Notes under the pieces: model-generated | Seen by the model: the letters and a program-made list of their open reading frames with translations, nothing else | What the model was told of the DNA's origin: nothing | Databases searched by the model: none | Shown: positions 10,434 to 23,352 of the stretch, piece after piece | Position numbering within the stretch: position 1 is the first letter of the stretch | Layout: each line of letters opens with the position of its first letter | Origin: Jaapia argillacea MUCL 33604 | Lineage: Eukaryota > Basidiomycota > Agaricomycetes > Jaapiales > Jaapiaceae | DNA length: 64,000 nt | Reading direction: 5' to 3' | Assembly: GCA_000697665.1 (NCBI GenBank) | Contig: KL197714.1 | Location: 1,102,049 to 1,166,048 of the forward strand | Position numbers and translations under genes: made by a program

Positions 10434-10823
10434 TGACTCCGACACTTTGGACGATTGTGTCGTGCAGCCCAGTCTGGATCCGCTCGTCCGGAATGCCCTC
10501 ACGAATCATGACCTACATCCTGTCGTACGCCGCTGTCCAACTCTCGACTTCTTCCGTCGAGTATCACAAAGTGTGCAGTCCCTGTACACGTACTGCCGGG
10601 TCTGGGGAGTTGGCTGGGGGGACAATGGGCGTGGATAATGATAACGTTGCACTACGAAGCTTCGCTCGGTGGTTGGTGTTATGTTGTCCTCTCTTCGATC
10701 CCCTCGGGTCCGTGATGCGAGGTGGTCGACTAACTTTATGTAGGAAAGTGTCATATGTAAAGAAATAATGATACAATTGTAAAATACAGCATCTCCACCC
10801 CCCACGGAGTCGCCCTCCATCGA
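10434..10823. other. Convergent 3' regions
   Basis: Region between the 3' end of DUF6533 gene 1 and the end of the minus-strand gene at 10824. Several overlapping open stretches on both strands resemble nothing known; I take them as untranslated sequence. Confidence 0.45.
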
Positions 10824-11776
10824 CTATGATGTATCCATATCAGCATCTCCAGATAGCTTCTCCTTCTCGTTGGGAGGGGTGTCGATGAGGGCTTCTAAAT
10901 CAGTGTCGTCGAAGAAATCGTCAGCGTATGCTTCTAAGTCTTCGTAGAAAGCAGCTTCTTCTGCATATGCGGCCAGTTCTTCTTCCTCCAAGTCTGCAGG
11001 GGTTGTCTCGACTGAGAGGGTGGCCAATGCTTTGATTGGAGCTATTGGCGGGGTTAATTTCAAAGTAGAGAGAGCTGAAGAAAGAGACTGACGTCCTCGG
11101 AGCTCTTGCTCCCATTGGCCGATGTCTTCCATGTCAGGGTCTATTGAGGAACCCACTTCGTCTGCGTAAGAGACTCGGTAAGAGTATTGAGACTTTCGGT
11201 TGACGCTGGCCATGATTCGTCCAAAGAGCTTTACGTAGATGAGGTCAGAGTCAGAAAACACTTTCGCCCCTCGAGTGACTGAGGGGGGTAGAACAGAAGC
11301 CGTACCTCATCATTCAGAGCTTCCTCACACTCCTCATCGTCATCCATCTCGCAATCCATGTCATCCAGACCGTCACTGCTCAATTCATTCCATCGCTTCC
11401 CCTTCACAGCCTTCTCTCTGGCCTTCTTTGCCCGCTCAAAGCATCTCGCTTTGAATCGTTCCCTTAACAGTGCCTTCTGCGGTGGTTCCTCAACGACGCT
11501 GGGACTCCCTTGCCTGGGATCCACATTAAGCGCAAAGAGATGGGGGAGAGGTTTCAAGCTCGACCTCCTCCTGGCAGAAGATGACGCGGGAGTTGTTTGG
11601 GACTTGTACTGAGATCGCCGGCGCGCTTGGGCAGCCGGGATCGGGGATGAACTTGGTGACGAGGCTAGGGGTGAAGAATGATATGGCTGGTGATTTTCTG
11701 GTAGACCCAAGCCAAAGCTGTGACGCTTCGAACGTGACGATGGTGTTGTGGGGAAATGAAGGGGACTACTGGTCAT
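10824..11776 (-). CDS. Conserved fungal protein with basic coiled region and acidic tail
   Basis: Two exons, 11776-11306 and 11228-10824, join in phase 0 to 291 residues. The start MTSSPLHFPTTPSSRSKRHS leads a Ser/Pro/Arg-rich disordered part. Around residues 105-145 there is a conserved-looking helical block with LLRERFKARCFERAKKAREK, then an acidic run (DDMDCEMDDDEECEEA). The second exon starts LFGRIMASVNRKSQYSYRVS and ends in a strongly acidic stretch. I believe this is a fungal family of unknown function; composition suggests a nuclear protein, which is inference. It is divergently transcribed from RBR gene 1 across 547 bases. Confidence 0.7.
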
Positions 11777-12323
11777 GATGGTTGTTGTTAAAGGAGCCTG
11801 GCAATATTGTAGAGCGTGACTAATATGAACGCCAAATGTCACAGGCGGGTCACAGTCGCGTTGATTGTTTGGACGTATTGACGCGTTGGTGGTACTATCA
11901 GCCACATCACTGTCATCAGCTCGTGTTCGTCTTCTGACCAACCTTCGGACTCTGCTATCTCTGTCACCGTATCTCGTTTGTTGGCCTTCTGCGCTTTTTG
12001 ACAGGAACGCAACCTCAGCGAAATGGGCGCCCGCCTACCCAAATCACGCACAAGAAAGCGGTACGGAATTTGTCCGGATCTGGAATTGGAGCATCGCCTC
12101 GTACCCAGCAATACGTGCTAACGACACCGAATTGCTGCACCAGACTAGTCGAAAGTCATGGGTATAAAGCTTAACCACTGCCTGACTCCGCCCAGTGCCT
12201 TTATCGTATACAAGGTTTAATTCTCCCTGGACTTCCACGTGCTCTGGGGCAATGTCCTTGGAAGTACTTAAGATTGATAGCTCCGTCTCCTGAGTCGTCT
12301 TCTACACCTCGTCCTCCCAAACC
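11777..12323. other. Divergent promoter region
   Basis: Lies between the start of the acidic protein (minus) and RBR gene 1 (plus). A minus-strand open stretch at 11839-12111 has mixed composition and no recognisable similarity; left unassigned. Confidence 0.45.
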
Positions 12324-13509
12324 ATGGCTGCCGTAGCCGGTCCTTCCAGGCCTCCTCTGTTTTCGCTGCAGAGAAAAGAGACTGAAGAGACTCGTCTCCT
12401 GAACCTTGCCACCAAGATGACCATCCAGGAGATCGATGAACTCTTGGGACGAACCCTCCCATCAACTACTTCGGATGCGGACTTGGCTCGCAGGTTATTT
12501 GCAGAGGAGGCGCGATCTGTTAGGAGAATCGCTAGCGACCGAGCGCTGGCGCAGAGCTTGCACGATGCCGAGCATGGGAGGGCCCGCACGACATCCACGA
12601 CTACACGCAGGATTCGTATAACACGAGCTCCGTCACGAGCTTTACCGCCCGCAGCTGTGGAACCACCGAGACCTTTCCCCACCCGGTGAGCTATACCCGA
12701 ACGAGATGATGTTGAGGGCTCAAGTACTGATCTTCGACGACAGGCAAGCGCACCAGCGCACCCAATCAGAATCTGTCCAGAAACGTCAGTGGGTACGGTC
12801 CTGGCTGCCGCGCCGACCAGCCAGTGAATTTTCTCACCCTCCGCAACCCACCGAACCACAGTAAGCTCTCCGAATCTCCATACCCCTATCACCAACTTTA
12901 TCTTCAATATGATCACCCAGACCTACTGGAAACATTTGTATAATTTGCCAAGACCCCATTATCGGTACCGAAATCGCTGCGCCGTGCGGACACTACTACG
13001 ACCCCACTTGCGTCGCCAACCTCTTCGAAGCCGCCACACGAGACGAAACACTCTTTCCGCCCAAATGTTGCCGACAACCATTCCCTCTCACAGACGTTCG
13101 CCCTCACATCAACGAAACTATCTTTAAATCCTTCGTCGAGAAATCCAAAGAATTCGGCACACCCAAACGAGTATACTGTGCCAACAAATCCTGCAACCGT
13201 TTCCTAGGTCCAGTCAGCCATGGATTCCTCTTCACGACCAAGATCTACCCCTGTCCCGAGGCTACCTGTCGAACTCGCACCTGTAGTCGTTGCAAAACTT
13301 CCACTAAAGGCGGGATGTTGCATAAATGTGTTGATCGGGATGATCCTGGTGCGCATGAAGTGATCAACCTGGGGGTGAGACAGGGGTGGGCGAGGTGCCC
13401 TGGTTGTCGGATGATGGTGGAGAGGACGGCAGGGTGCAGTCATATGACGTGTCGATGCAAGACGCAGTTTTGTTATAACTGCAAGCAGAGAAAGTGCAAG
13501 TGTAAGTAA
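12324..13509 (+). CDS. RBR (RING1-IBR-RING2) E3 ubiquitin ligase, gene 1
   Basis: RBR ligases take ubiquitin from an E2 onto a RING2 cysteine and then pass it to substrate. Exons 12324-12685, 12744-12860 and 12921-13509 join to 355 residues. Residues 1-120 form a polar N-terminus with a helical block (LFAEEARSVRRIASDRALAQ). RING1 starts at CIICQDPIIGTEIAAPCGH, followed by ETLFPPKCC. The IBR part contains KRVYCANKSCNRFLG and CRTRTCSRCKT. RING2 is WARCPGCRMMVERTAGCSHM with the catalytic-type Cys in AGCSHMTC. It stops abruptly after KQRKCKCK and lacks the C-terminal extension found in genes 2 and 3. The 117-base second exon equals that of RBR gene 2 in length and phase, showing common descent. 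Substrates unknown. Confidence 0.88.
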
Positions 13510-13926
13510 ATGTGGGCTATAGCGGGTTGCTGGGCACATCTCCTATCTCTATCGTCGAAATCATTGGATGTATCGATTCATCACTCTCCCATCATACGTT
13601 TCGATTGGACTTCCTGATACCCCTTCCTTGTACTTAGCTAGTAACTTCTGGGCGCAGTGCGTTCAGATTCGGGGTTTCCGATTCATGACCTCCATCGCCT
13701 ATTATGTGTATTTGGTTCTGTCAATACTTGGATATCATGGTAGCAACAAACTACGGGGCACGAGGCGCCTAGGCCTGTGCCTTGTGTTTGCCTGATGAAA
13801 TAGTCCAGGACGTTCGTTTTCATCGATGGTTCAATATTGATCAAGGAGCCAACACGCTTCATTCATTACAAGCTTTGCTCATCTAATTCTCTATTGCTCG
13901 GTCTAACAAATACAAGGACCACCATT
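13510..13926. other. Convergent 3' regions
   Basis: Region between RBR gene 1 and the minus-strand NFX1-type gene. No coding sequence recognised. Confidence 0.5.
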
Positions 13927-16900
13927 TCAAGCATCCTCCTCCCAGTTATCCGGGACGTTCTCTGTCGAAAGCTGCCCTCCAAGTTGCTCAGGTTGTGGTT
14001 GGCGAGCTACCGGTGCTCGAATAGTTTGTGATGCCACAGGGGGGTTCGCCCTCAATTGTCCAGGGGCCGGGCTGCGAGCCGGAGTAGGCGGCGCAGGACT
14101 ACGTGACGGTGGCGGAGGTGGAGCCACAACGGATGTCCATCCTCGTCGTTGACCAGTAGTTGCGGCACTGGAAACCGAATTGTAGGAAGGAGAGGAGGTT
14201 CGAGATGGCTGGGATGGCGTTGCTCGTAAGTCTGCGAGTTTCCCGAGATTTGGGGTTGAGATGGTTGGAGGGATTGATGAGAGCAGGGGGTTTGGGATGC
14301 GGGAGTCGATGCGCCGGATCAGTTGGACACTAAGACCCACATCAGTATCATCAAATAAATGAAACTGCGAACGTGATCATTGCTTACCTGCGATGGGGTT
14401 CTTGATCGACCAATTGGGTGTCCATCCGATACACAACCGCTAGCTACACAACAATCACGAGGGATCAGCGTCTGAGGCTTGTCACTCAATTTTGGGACCA
14501 AAAATCCACTTACATCATGAACAAACTTCCTCCTCTCAGGTGGCATATGCGGCAAAACCTGAATCCTCTTATCGCTCACCACAAACTCCCCGAAAGTCTT
14601 CTCCACCAACGCACAGAACTTTGCATTGGCCCTCGCAAATGCCACCAATTCATCGCTATACGTCGCTTCCTTCTCCCCCTGTTTCTCAGTGTTAATTCCG
14701 AGAGCGGCTGCGAGGCGGGCGTTACGTTTAGCTATGGCGCATTCGTTTGAGCATTTGAGTGCTTGAGTAGCTTCCTGACCGGCGGGGTTGGACGTGTTGC
14801 GGCCACAAGGGACTGGTTGGCGGATTCGGCCGCAGGGGCAGGTTATTGTGATTGGTGCCAGGCAGGGATCAGTCTCGGGGCAAGAGGCGGGGGCGTGGCA
14901 GGGATGGGTACAAGGGTGGAGGGCTGGGAGACTGTATGAAGCGGCGAACATGTGTCAGATTAGAAATGAAACAGAGAACTATGCGTATTAGGCTCACCAG
15001 AGTTTCCGCGGCTTACCACAAGCAGCTGAACACGCTCCACAAGGATCCCCATGACAAGGTCTCTCACAATGATGGAATCCACATCCCAACAACCTTCATA
15101 AACACCAGAAGCAACAAGGTCAACATCAGCAGCTCGCAGCACCCGAAACAACATAAACACGTACTTTCCACAAGGAGTCCCACAACTGACCTTCTCGGCC
15201 GAACACCTAACATTATCCACGACCTTCTTCCCACACGCACAATTTTTACTGGTCAAGAAAGGACAAGGGGGACAAGGCGTTGGGTCTTCGTGACATGCGT
15301 GCGGAGCTCGTGGGTGGCCGCAGGGAGGCGGAGGACGGGTGCAAGGATAGGTACAGTTCATGCGGGTTCCGCAGGGAATTGGAGGTTCAAGGATCGTTCG
15401 TCTGCAGTGACATATCATCTATATCATAACACAATGAAAGTCAGGGAAATGAAGTCGCTTGTGCAGAATTCGACTTACCTCTTCGAAAGAAGATCGTAGA
15501 CAAGGTGGACAACCACCTCTATGATCCCTCTCCTCGCATCTGTGATTGCCACATCCAAGGAGCTTCCCGCAAACCAAATCACACTCATGTAACCCTCCCT
15601 CTCCAACTCCCAACCCCATATCACCAAGGGCGCCCAGCCCTTTCTTCTTACCCTTGCCCTTCCCCGTACTGGCAAGGGACGCAAGCGGACAACAAACCCT
15701 ATTACACTGGTGTCTCCCACAAGCTCTCAAGGCTTGACAAGGTTTATTACACCTAAACTCCTCCCCTTCGTTCGTCGCCATGTTTTGAACATAGGAACAA
15801 GGGAATTCGCGAGTAGTAGGGCCGCAACGACACGGTTTGACGATGCTTATGGAACAAGGTGGGCAAGGGCCGGTGTGACAAGGCGCAGAACAAACGTGTG
15901 AGCAGGCGGAGAGGGGTTTCATGCACGTCGATCGGCATGTTGGGATGGGGTCGGTGCATTGGGTTCGTATCAAGATTGCACCAGGTGGGAAGGCGTCTTG
16001 TTCTGAAGGTATGAGAGGATGCTTGCCGCATGGACAATGGGTGAGGTGTGTCGGCGAGAACGGGCAGGGTGCGGGTTCGGGAGAAGGAACGTGACATCCT
16101 TTCGAACACGTATGGGCTCCACAATCAAATGGACGTCCACAGGTATCATCGCACTCGAATTTCCCAACCCACTGTTCTCCGCCAAGAACGAAGCATTCCT
16201 TCTCAATACCTTCACCGCATCCCAAATCTTTAGTATGCTTCCCACAATAACATCTTGCTTCTGGTCGGACGGAACAGGGTGGACAATCACCTGGATGGCA
16301 AGCGTCCTCACAGTTATGGTTCCCGCAACCAAGTGGCCTCCCACATTTCCTCCCGCACGATAAATCCGACCTCATAAGCCCGGGTTTACCACTTGTATGA
16401 CGACCGGCGAGGTTAGAGGAACATCGATATGACTGGATCTCCCGACCACAGTAGCATGGGACCTGGATCGTGACTTGACACGGCGGGCATGGGCCTGGGT
16501 GACATGCGAGTGGGCATGGGTGTGTACATGGCAAAGGTCGAGGGCGGGAACAGGGGTTTGAGCAGGAGTGGGGGGTGGCGAGCCTGGGTGGTTTGGGGTC
16601 TGGGGTCGACCCGCAGAAACACCTGAAGAAACGGAGATTAGATAAAGCACAAGAGTCGGGAAATATGAGACTGCTACGTACCAGTAACCCGAAGGTACGA
16701 CAGTTCGCTTGGACTGACAACCAGGACATCGCCACTCGCCTAATCGATCCTCACCTCTAGCCCTCCAAGCATCTGCAACCTCCTTCACACTCTTCGATGC
16801 CCACGATCGAATACATTTGAGATGAAACGTCGTCCAACAACATTGGGCAGTTGCGTTCCCGCTCTCATTCTCGTTCTCCTCCGTCTCCTTATGATCTGAT

Positions 16901-17694
16901 GGATTGAGGGAAGGCGAACAAGACCAAGTAGGTTGGGCGGGGTGGATCGAGGCGAAACAGATCGGACAATCGGGGTATGGGGGTGTGCGAAGATTGTGAA
17001 TCAGGATGGAAGTTAGGTCGTCTTTTGGGGGGGCAGTTTTATAACGTTCTCGGTCTGACGGTTTCGTAGAAGTGGAGGTGGGTTCCTCGTTGGATTTAGG
17101 GTGTGAAGGCTCAGTGAGATTAGCATTGAATTTGGTTCGTCGGGTTGGGCGGTCCTGTGGAGGCCCAGGACGGGCACCAGGTTTTGAACCCGGCCGAGTA
17201 GATCCACCAGGAGTATCACCACCACCATCAATGCCACCACCACTACGCCAGTTAGTGGAACTGGGATTGGGATCTGTGTTGGGAGGCTTTCGCCTTCGTT
17301 GCCGTCCTCCCGAGGGATTGGGAGCCGATGCAAGGGAACTGGAACCCGCAGCACCTTCGTTACCAGTACTTGGGGATGGTAAACCCAGTTGCGAGCTATC
17401 TGAACGAGCTTGACTGTTTCCATCGACGGGACCAGATGGATGGGAAGGACCACCTCGTCCACTCCCACCACCTCTTGGTTGCCCTCCCCTAGGTCTCCTC
17501 CGATTAGGTTGACCTCTACCCTGGTCATAAGATCTTGAAGATGGTGTCAATCCACCTTCAACAGGGTTCCCCGTGGATTCGTTAGGAGCATGAGGGTCTT
17601 CACGAGGAGGACGCCTAGGTCTCTGGCGGGGATGATGGGGTTTCGAATTCGACTCCGTAGGCATGTGGGAGGTCGATCCGGTTGGTTCTGCCAT
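13927..17694 (-). CDS. NFX1/FAP1-type zinc-finger protein with RING variant and R3H domain
   Basis: Homologue of human NFX1 and yeast Fap1, large Cys-rich proteins tied to transcription, ubiquitination and, in yeast, rapamycin resistance through Fpr1 binding. The chosen start, MAEPTGSTSHMPTESNSK at 17694, leads a long Gly/Pro/Arg-rich disordered region. A RING-CH-like finger follows (CPICFASIHPAQPTWSC, CCWTTFHLKCIRSWA, WRCPGCQ). About eight NF-X1 repeats come next, such as CSRPRPLPCTHPCPLACHPG, CGRPLGCGNHNCEDACHPGD and CMKPLSACSHVCSAPCHTG. Near the C-terminus is an R3H domain (DELVAFARANAKFCALVEKT, then MPPERRKFVHD), a nucleic-acid-binding fold. It ends DNWEEDA at 13927. Several introns interrupt the 3' half. 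An open frame extends 78 bases upstream of the chosen ATG, so a longer start is possible. Confidence 0.92.
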
Positions 17695-18077
17695 ACCAGT
17701 CTGTACGGTTACTGGTTTTAAGAATGGATAAATGACTAGAAAGGCGGAGAACAAGGGGGAGTCAGGATTCAAACATGGCCCTCAGAATTTCTGGACGCGA
17801 TGGTGCTGATTCAGCCACAGGTCCGGCATGGACCCAATGCACATGGTAGGCTCGTCGGACCGTTAACACCCGTCGCTTCGTCTGATGGTCCTTGGGAGAC
17901 CATCGGGACCCTCGCTTAGATCCTTGTCGAGGATAACGAATTTAATTTTATCAAACCCCATGCAAACTCCCAGATACCATGACTCCGCTTGGAACATTGG
18001 GTTCAGCGGAACTCCTTCGCCTCTTTCTCCGTTACCACTACCATCACTTACCATTCGATTCTCGTCGAAAATAACTG
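17695..18077. other. Divergent promoter region
   Basis: Between the NFX1-type gene (minus) and the purine-cytosine permease (plus). No separate gene seen. Confidence 0.5.
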
Positions 18078-20209
18078 ATGAGTCGAGACGAAGAGAAGTT
18101 CAATACCGTCGGCGCACAGGACATGCAGGAGAAGGGAGAGGATGGGGCATCTGTTGAGGGATACGAGGAGGTTTGGTTTGGGAGGTCGGTGAGCAAGAAA
18201 TTGCTGAGTTGGGGGGTTGAAGCTAGGGGTACGTATCGCTCACCCATGCCCTCGTCCGAGGATTGTGCTGACATACTCTGCTAGGCATTCTCCCGGTGCC
18301 AGTTGAAGAACGCACAGATAAACAATTCAGCAAGATCTTCTTCATTTGGCTTTCTGCGAACTTCAACATCCTATCGTACGTCATTTCATCTCAAAGTTCA
18401 CCCCATTCTTCCGTAGCGCCTAACCTTGGCCCAGGTTCTCCGCAGGCACACTAGGTCCAGTCGTATTCGGCCTTGGGCTCCGGGACTCTTGTCTCGTTAT
18501 CCTCTTCTTCAATCTCTTATGCTCCCTCCCTCCTGCATACCTGTACGTGGCTATTACCTTGAACTCCTCGGAGCTGTACTAAACTTGGTTATTCATAACT
18601 GATTAATGTAGTACAACATGGGGCCCAAAGCTGGGCCTCAGACAAATGTGCCAAGCGAGGTACAGTTTCGGGTGCGTGACTCTCTTTCCCTGCTATCTTC
18701 TCCCTACTTTATACCTCCAAACCTAATTCCAATTTGCCAAAGCAAATTTGTCGCTGACCGTCTCCTTTTGTAGCTACTACGGTGTTATCCTGCCATGCGT
18801 CCTGAACTGCATAAACATGTGCGGGTTCTGCATCTTGAATTGTATCCTCGGTGGACAGGCCTTGTCTAGTGTGTCAAACGGGCATCTTAGCTGGTCGTAC
18901 GTCCTCTACTTTGTCGTATCGCATTTTTTCTGAACTAACTGAAAATGGTGTTTACCGGCTAGTGTCGGAATCGTCGTCATCGCTCTTATATCATTATTAG
19001 TACGTCCATTTTTTCATACCTTTCTTCACGTCCCTGACCCTCCGTCAGGTTTCGTTCTGCGGTTACAAAGTCCTCAACTGGTACCTCCCTCTCCTCCTAT
19101 CGCTGGCCCCCTCTTTCTCACCCTACCGTCCCCTTCTCCGTACTTCCTTTCATCCCACAGGTACGAACGAGCCTGTTGGATCCCAGTCCTCATAATCTTC
19201 ATAATCATCCTCGGAGTCGGCGGCCACCACCTCTCCTCCCCCCCACCTGCCTCCCCAGCCCTCGCTTCAACTATCTTATCATTCGGCGCTACCATCGCGG
19301 GATTCGTGATAACGTACTCCCCCTTGAGTAGTGACTTTACTATTTATTTGGACAGCAAGGTGGCGGGATGGAAGATATTTTGGTATTCATATGCGGGGCT
19401 TGTAGTTCCTATAGTACGCAGCTCCCTCATCATCGCCTCCCCCCACTAACCCTCCCTTTGGAACAGGTAACTCTCCAATGTCTAGGCGCAGCCGTAGCAG
19501 TAGCAGTCCCCGCCGTCCCCTCCTGGCAAACAGGTTACGACAACGGTAATGTCGGTGGCTTACTCGAAGCCATGCTCCAACCCGTCGGAGGGTTTGGCAA
19601 GTTCTTGACGGTGTTGTTGAGTTTGAGCGTCACAGCGAACGTCGCTATGACGTTTTATAGTTTATGTTTGAATTTCCAAGTTTTCATTCCGTGGTTGGTT
19701 TGGGTGCCGAGATATGTGTTTTCGGTCGTTGCCACTGCTATGTGAGTATTTTCCCTCCTCCATATGCAAGCGCAAGCGATTGAGTGCTGATTGTTTTGGA
19801 TAGTATCGTCCCGCTTGCGATAGTCGGCTCGCACAAATTCTACGATACCCTCACAAACTTCCTCGGATTAATCGGTTACTGGGCCTCAGCCTTCCTGGCG
19901 ATAATCCTAGTGGAACACCTCGTATTCCGACGACCAGGCTCCTCCTTTTCCCCGCCATCCTCTTCTACCTCTTTCACATCATACGACCTAAAATCCTGGA
20001 ACACACCCTCCCGTCTCCCTACAGGTATCGCGGCGCTCGCAGCTGGAATATTGAGTTTTGCGGTGGTGGTTCCTTGTATGGACCAAGTGTGGTTCGTCGG
20101 GCCGATTGCGAAGGCTACAGGAGACATTGGGTTTGAGGTCGCGTTTGCGGCTAGTGGGATTTTGTATTTGAAGTTTAGATGGGTGGAATTGAAGTTGAGG
20201 GGGATTTGA
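18078..20209 (+). CDS. Purine-cytosine permease (NCS1 family, Fcy2/Fcy21-like)
   Basis: Proton symporter for cytosine and purines at the plasma membrane. It starts MSRDEEKFNTVGAQDMQEKG at 18078. The hydrophilic N-terminus contains VPVEERTDKQFSKIFFIWLS, a hallmark of fungal Fcy proteins, followed by ANFNILS and FSAGTLGPVVFGLGLRDSC (TM1-2). Later: TTWGPKLGLRQMCQARYSFG, GATIAGFVITYSPLSSDFTI, and TM8-12 around FVGPIAKATGDIGFEVAFAA. The C-terminus is short, ending LKFRWVELKLRGI. Nine or more short introns are needed, including very small exons near 18960-19080; every conserved block stays open, so the gene looks functional. The exact substrate (cytosine versus adenine, guanine or hypoxanthine) cannot be read from sequence alone. 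Confidence 0.9.
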
Positions 20210-20451
20210 GGATGAGATTGAATGATGCCGTGGTGGGCTTCTTTTGGTTATGAAAGGGAAATACTATCGTAGAGTTTTAACTTACGGTGATGTGTGGTTT
20301 ACCTAGTAGGTACAGTCGGAGGGGAGTAACCCATGTGTATTCCGCTCATTGAACGGTTGTAATGTCGACTTTCATGCATTCTTCTCCCATCTTCCTTCTC
20401 ACCATGCCTCAAAGTTGCTCTATTGTGAAGATACCCAGATCAGTGAAGTAT

Positions 20452-21830
20452 TTACAAATGGGGTATAACCGTAGTCCACTGGAGAGTCCGGTACATAGTT
20501 GGAGACAGGGATCGAAGAGATGAAAACGCTAGCCCTATCAACATCAATCGAACTGCAATGTACACAAGGACAACCATCCGTGCGCCGAACTCCGACATTC
20601 TCTCGAAACCGAACCTCAGAGGTACAAACATTACAAGGACTCCAACCGGCCCTGCGGATATGGTTATGATGGAGCAAACCACCCAAGCCGTTTCCTCCCA
20701 GTGGGATGGAAATGAGACCCGCATCCCAACTAAATGAACAGCCCCGAACATGGTGGACCCTATGCACGCAGCGGCGATAACATGTCCCACCTCCTTCTCC
20801 TCGATATTTCCTGAATAAAACGAGCCTACTCGCTTCCTCAGGGTCTTCGTGTTATTCCCCAACCCCGCCATATCATAGAATGGCGGAGTCAGTAGGTCGA
20901 GGAGGAAACAGACGGGGAGAGTCAAGACTCTCAAGGGGTAAGGCTGACCCTCAACCGCCTCTGTCGCCGACGAGCCGGCGCGTTGGACATAACGGCGGAA
21001 TGCGGCGGCACAATGCCTCAGCACATTCATCACGTTTGACTTGTGTTCGGTTTTCATCCCCCTTTCGCTCCCTTCCCGTTGGTCGACATCCTCTTCACCC
21101 GCACTCCCACTACCGTTGCCTCCAGGAGCATCGTCGGCGGATCGCATCCGGACTGGATATGAAAATCCCACGTCCGCAGGCTTATTCCACCAACATCCAT
21201 AAATACCCAAATTAAGGATAGTGAACGCTAATGTCATTCGTTCGAGTGCCGTTATCGGGAGTCCGTCAAAGCTGCGAGCGAGCGCCTGGAAAACGAACCA
21301 GAATGATTGCAACATGATGAGAGCTTTCGAGACGAGGTCGCGTTTGCTCCTGTCCAGAATTTGGTCCTTCGATATGCGGGGAAATTCGTTTGGAGCGAGG
21401 TATGCCAGCTTCTCCGGCAGAAGTAGCTCGGAAGGTTCGTCGTCATGACCTCTCACTAGCGTAAATCCGCCCATGAGCGCAAAAAAGCCATGAGTTTGCG
21501 ACCATCCATGCTCTGTGAATTTGGAGTGAAATTTGGTGAGTCACGTTATAGAAGGATAAGTGGAATCAGAAACATGCCTCGATGATCCTTCGCAATCCGG
21601 CGAGCAACAAAAAACTGCCTCAAAGCCAACACCAGGACTATCTCTGGTGCAATTACGGCCATCAATGTGAGCCCCGTTCGGCGTAAAGTAACCTCGATTA
21701 TGCTTTCATCTGGACTGGGTATGTTTGGGTGAACGGCAACCCATGTACAGGTGAAGATAGTCGTTAGACAGCTGAAGACGATGCTCGACGCGGTCCTGCA
21801 GTAGCGAATATCAAGGCAAGTAGACATCAA
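20452..21830 (-). CDS. Uncharacterised Agaricomycete multi-pass membrane protein, copy 1
   Basis: Two exons, 21830-21578 and 21512-20452, give 437 residues with no stop. The first exon begins MMSTCLDIRYCRTASSIVFS and contains TIFTCTWVAVHPNIPSPDES, a signature I associate with a large Agaricomycete family of unknown function. The second holds THGFFALMGGFTLV, a polar loop with ILDRSKRDLVSKA, and several hydrophobic helices at the C-terminal end, finishing TVIPHL. The single intron has a GC donor (GCATGT at 21577) and an AG acceptor; no GT alternative keeps the frame, and the sister gene at 40704 has the same GC-AG intron at the same place. Probably six to eight membrane segments. No function is known to me. 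Confidence 0.8.
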
Positions 21831-22633
21831 GATTCGAAAGAACCAGAGCTAGGATCTGAAGGATGGGGACTTTGAAATCAAGGAGTGGTTGGAACAGTAT
21901 CTGCAGTTGACTCGAATGGTTCAAGTAGCTGGCAGTTACGGCAAATGAGGCTAAATTTTTTGAACAAGATGACACCAGAAGTGGATGGTCCAACTCCGAG
22001 GGTGGAACCCAGCAAGCGCTGGCACCAAACTGATGGATAAGGCACGCAGTGTTTTTGCTGATAGTGTCACGGAGACCTCTTGTTGGGGAGGACTCAACGA
22101 CGCCGAGTGATCCGACAGAATCCAAAGAGTGAACATAGCTAATGATCAGACTAAAAAAGTCAACAGATCATTGATTGATGAATGAGAAATCAGCGGTGTC
22201 GTTGAGTTGTCGTTGACATGCTCCCATTCAGAGACAGCGAGGTGATGATAACATCGAAGGACTTGGGTTGCAGTGCAGGACAAAACGCGGAAGCGATGTT
22301 GTGATGTCGGAATGTCAATTTGTTTATGTTATTTTCAGTTCCCGAGACCGGCCACTCCTGTTTGTGTTCCCATCAATACCCTCAACCTTTCTACTGCTGC
22401 TGCTGATTCTTGAGCTTAACATTTCACGCCAGAGACAGCTTTTACGAGACTACTCAATGTTAGCCCCAGGAAGAATGGACAAATGCGCCCAGACGCAAGG
22501 GCTAACTTTGGACATCCGGCATCGTCACCTGCCACTTCCCTCCTCAGAGCTGCGGAATATCTCACGGGACACGCTGTATAACACCTACCATCCGCTTTCC
22601 CATGCTCTTTAGTCTTGCCCGACACCCCTCCCG
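21831..22633. other. Divergent promoter region
   Basis: 800 bases between the membrane protein start and the DUF7137 gene start. Overlapping open stretches on both strands (for example 22268-22612 plus, with a hydrophobic run FVFPSIPSTFLLLLLILEL) were considered as an upstream signal-peptide exon of the DUF7137 gene but not supported by a clear splice pair. Confidence 0.4.
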
Positions 22634-23352
22634 ATGTCTAACCACCCAGACATGGAGCGTCGACAACAGCAGAGCAGCATAACCTCGGCTCCTGCCTCGT
22701 CCACGAGCCGACTTGTGATCCCAGCCACAGCACCAGTTGGAGGTTTAACAATAACCCAACCACCCCAAGCCGTCGTCTCCTACTACAAAATCGCCCCCGA
22801 CAATCCCATAACGTTTGGCTGGAACTTCACCAACCTCATCGTCACCCCGACTCACCTAACAGTCTCTGCTGTCGGTGGTAATGGGAACACTTATGCCGTC
22901 GGACCCACGAATGGTGTCATACCCGGTACGGCGACGAGTGTGGTTTGGGACCCTTATCAGTACAACCAGATGAACCAGGGGACTCCGTTGGTTCCTGGGA
23001 CGTATACGTTGGAGATTTGGGATGATAGAGGACCCAACGCTCAGGAAGAGCCGGGGTATTTGATGGAGAATAGCGCGTTGCAGTTTGCGTTGTATACACC
23101 TGGGGTGTCACAGCCTATTGGAAGTGGTACGTGTTTTAGTTGTCTCATCGTGTCCGAAATCCTTTTTCTCTCCCCGTCTTTCCTTGGTTCACTCACTGAA
23201 TTTTTTTTTTTTGGCGTTTAGGATATCAATGTCCAGGGTGCTCAGGCTCAGCATCTTCTTACACCGCCCACCCAGCATTTTCGGCACTCGTGGCTACCTT
23301 CACCGTCATCCTCCTCTCAGGTTACGGATTGTTAAGACATGCGTGGCACTAG
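22634..23352 (+). CDS. DUF7137 domain protein, predicted surface-anchored
   Basis: Two exons, 22634-23126 and 23222-23352, join to 207 residues. The central part has the DUF7137 pattern seen in fungal surface proteins: PPQAVVSYYKIAPDNPITFG, then W-N-F-T-N, TGTATSVVWDP-like spacing, and GTYTLEIWDDRGPNAQEEPG. The C-terminus has a hydrophobic helix (ALVATFTVILLSGYGLL), which may be a membrane anchor or a GPI signal. No N-terminal signal peptide is visible with the ATG at 22634 (MSNHPDMERRQQQSSITSAP), unusual for this family; an unrecognised upstream exon may supply it. Function unknown; probably cell surface. Confidence 0.72.
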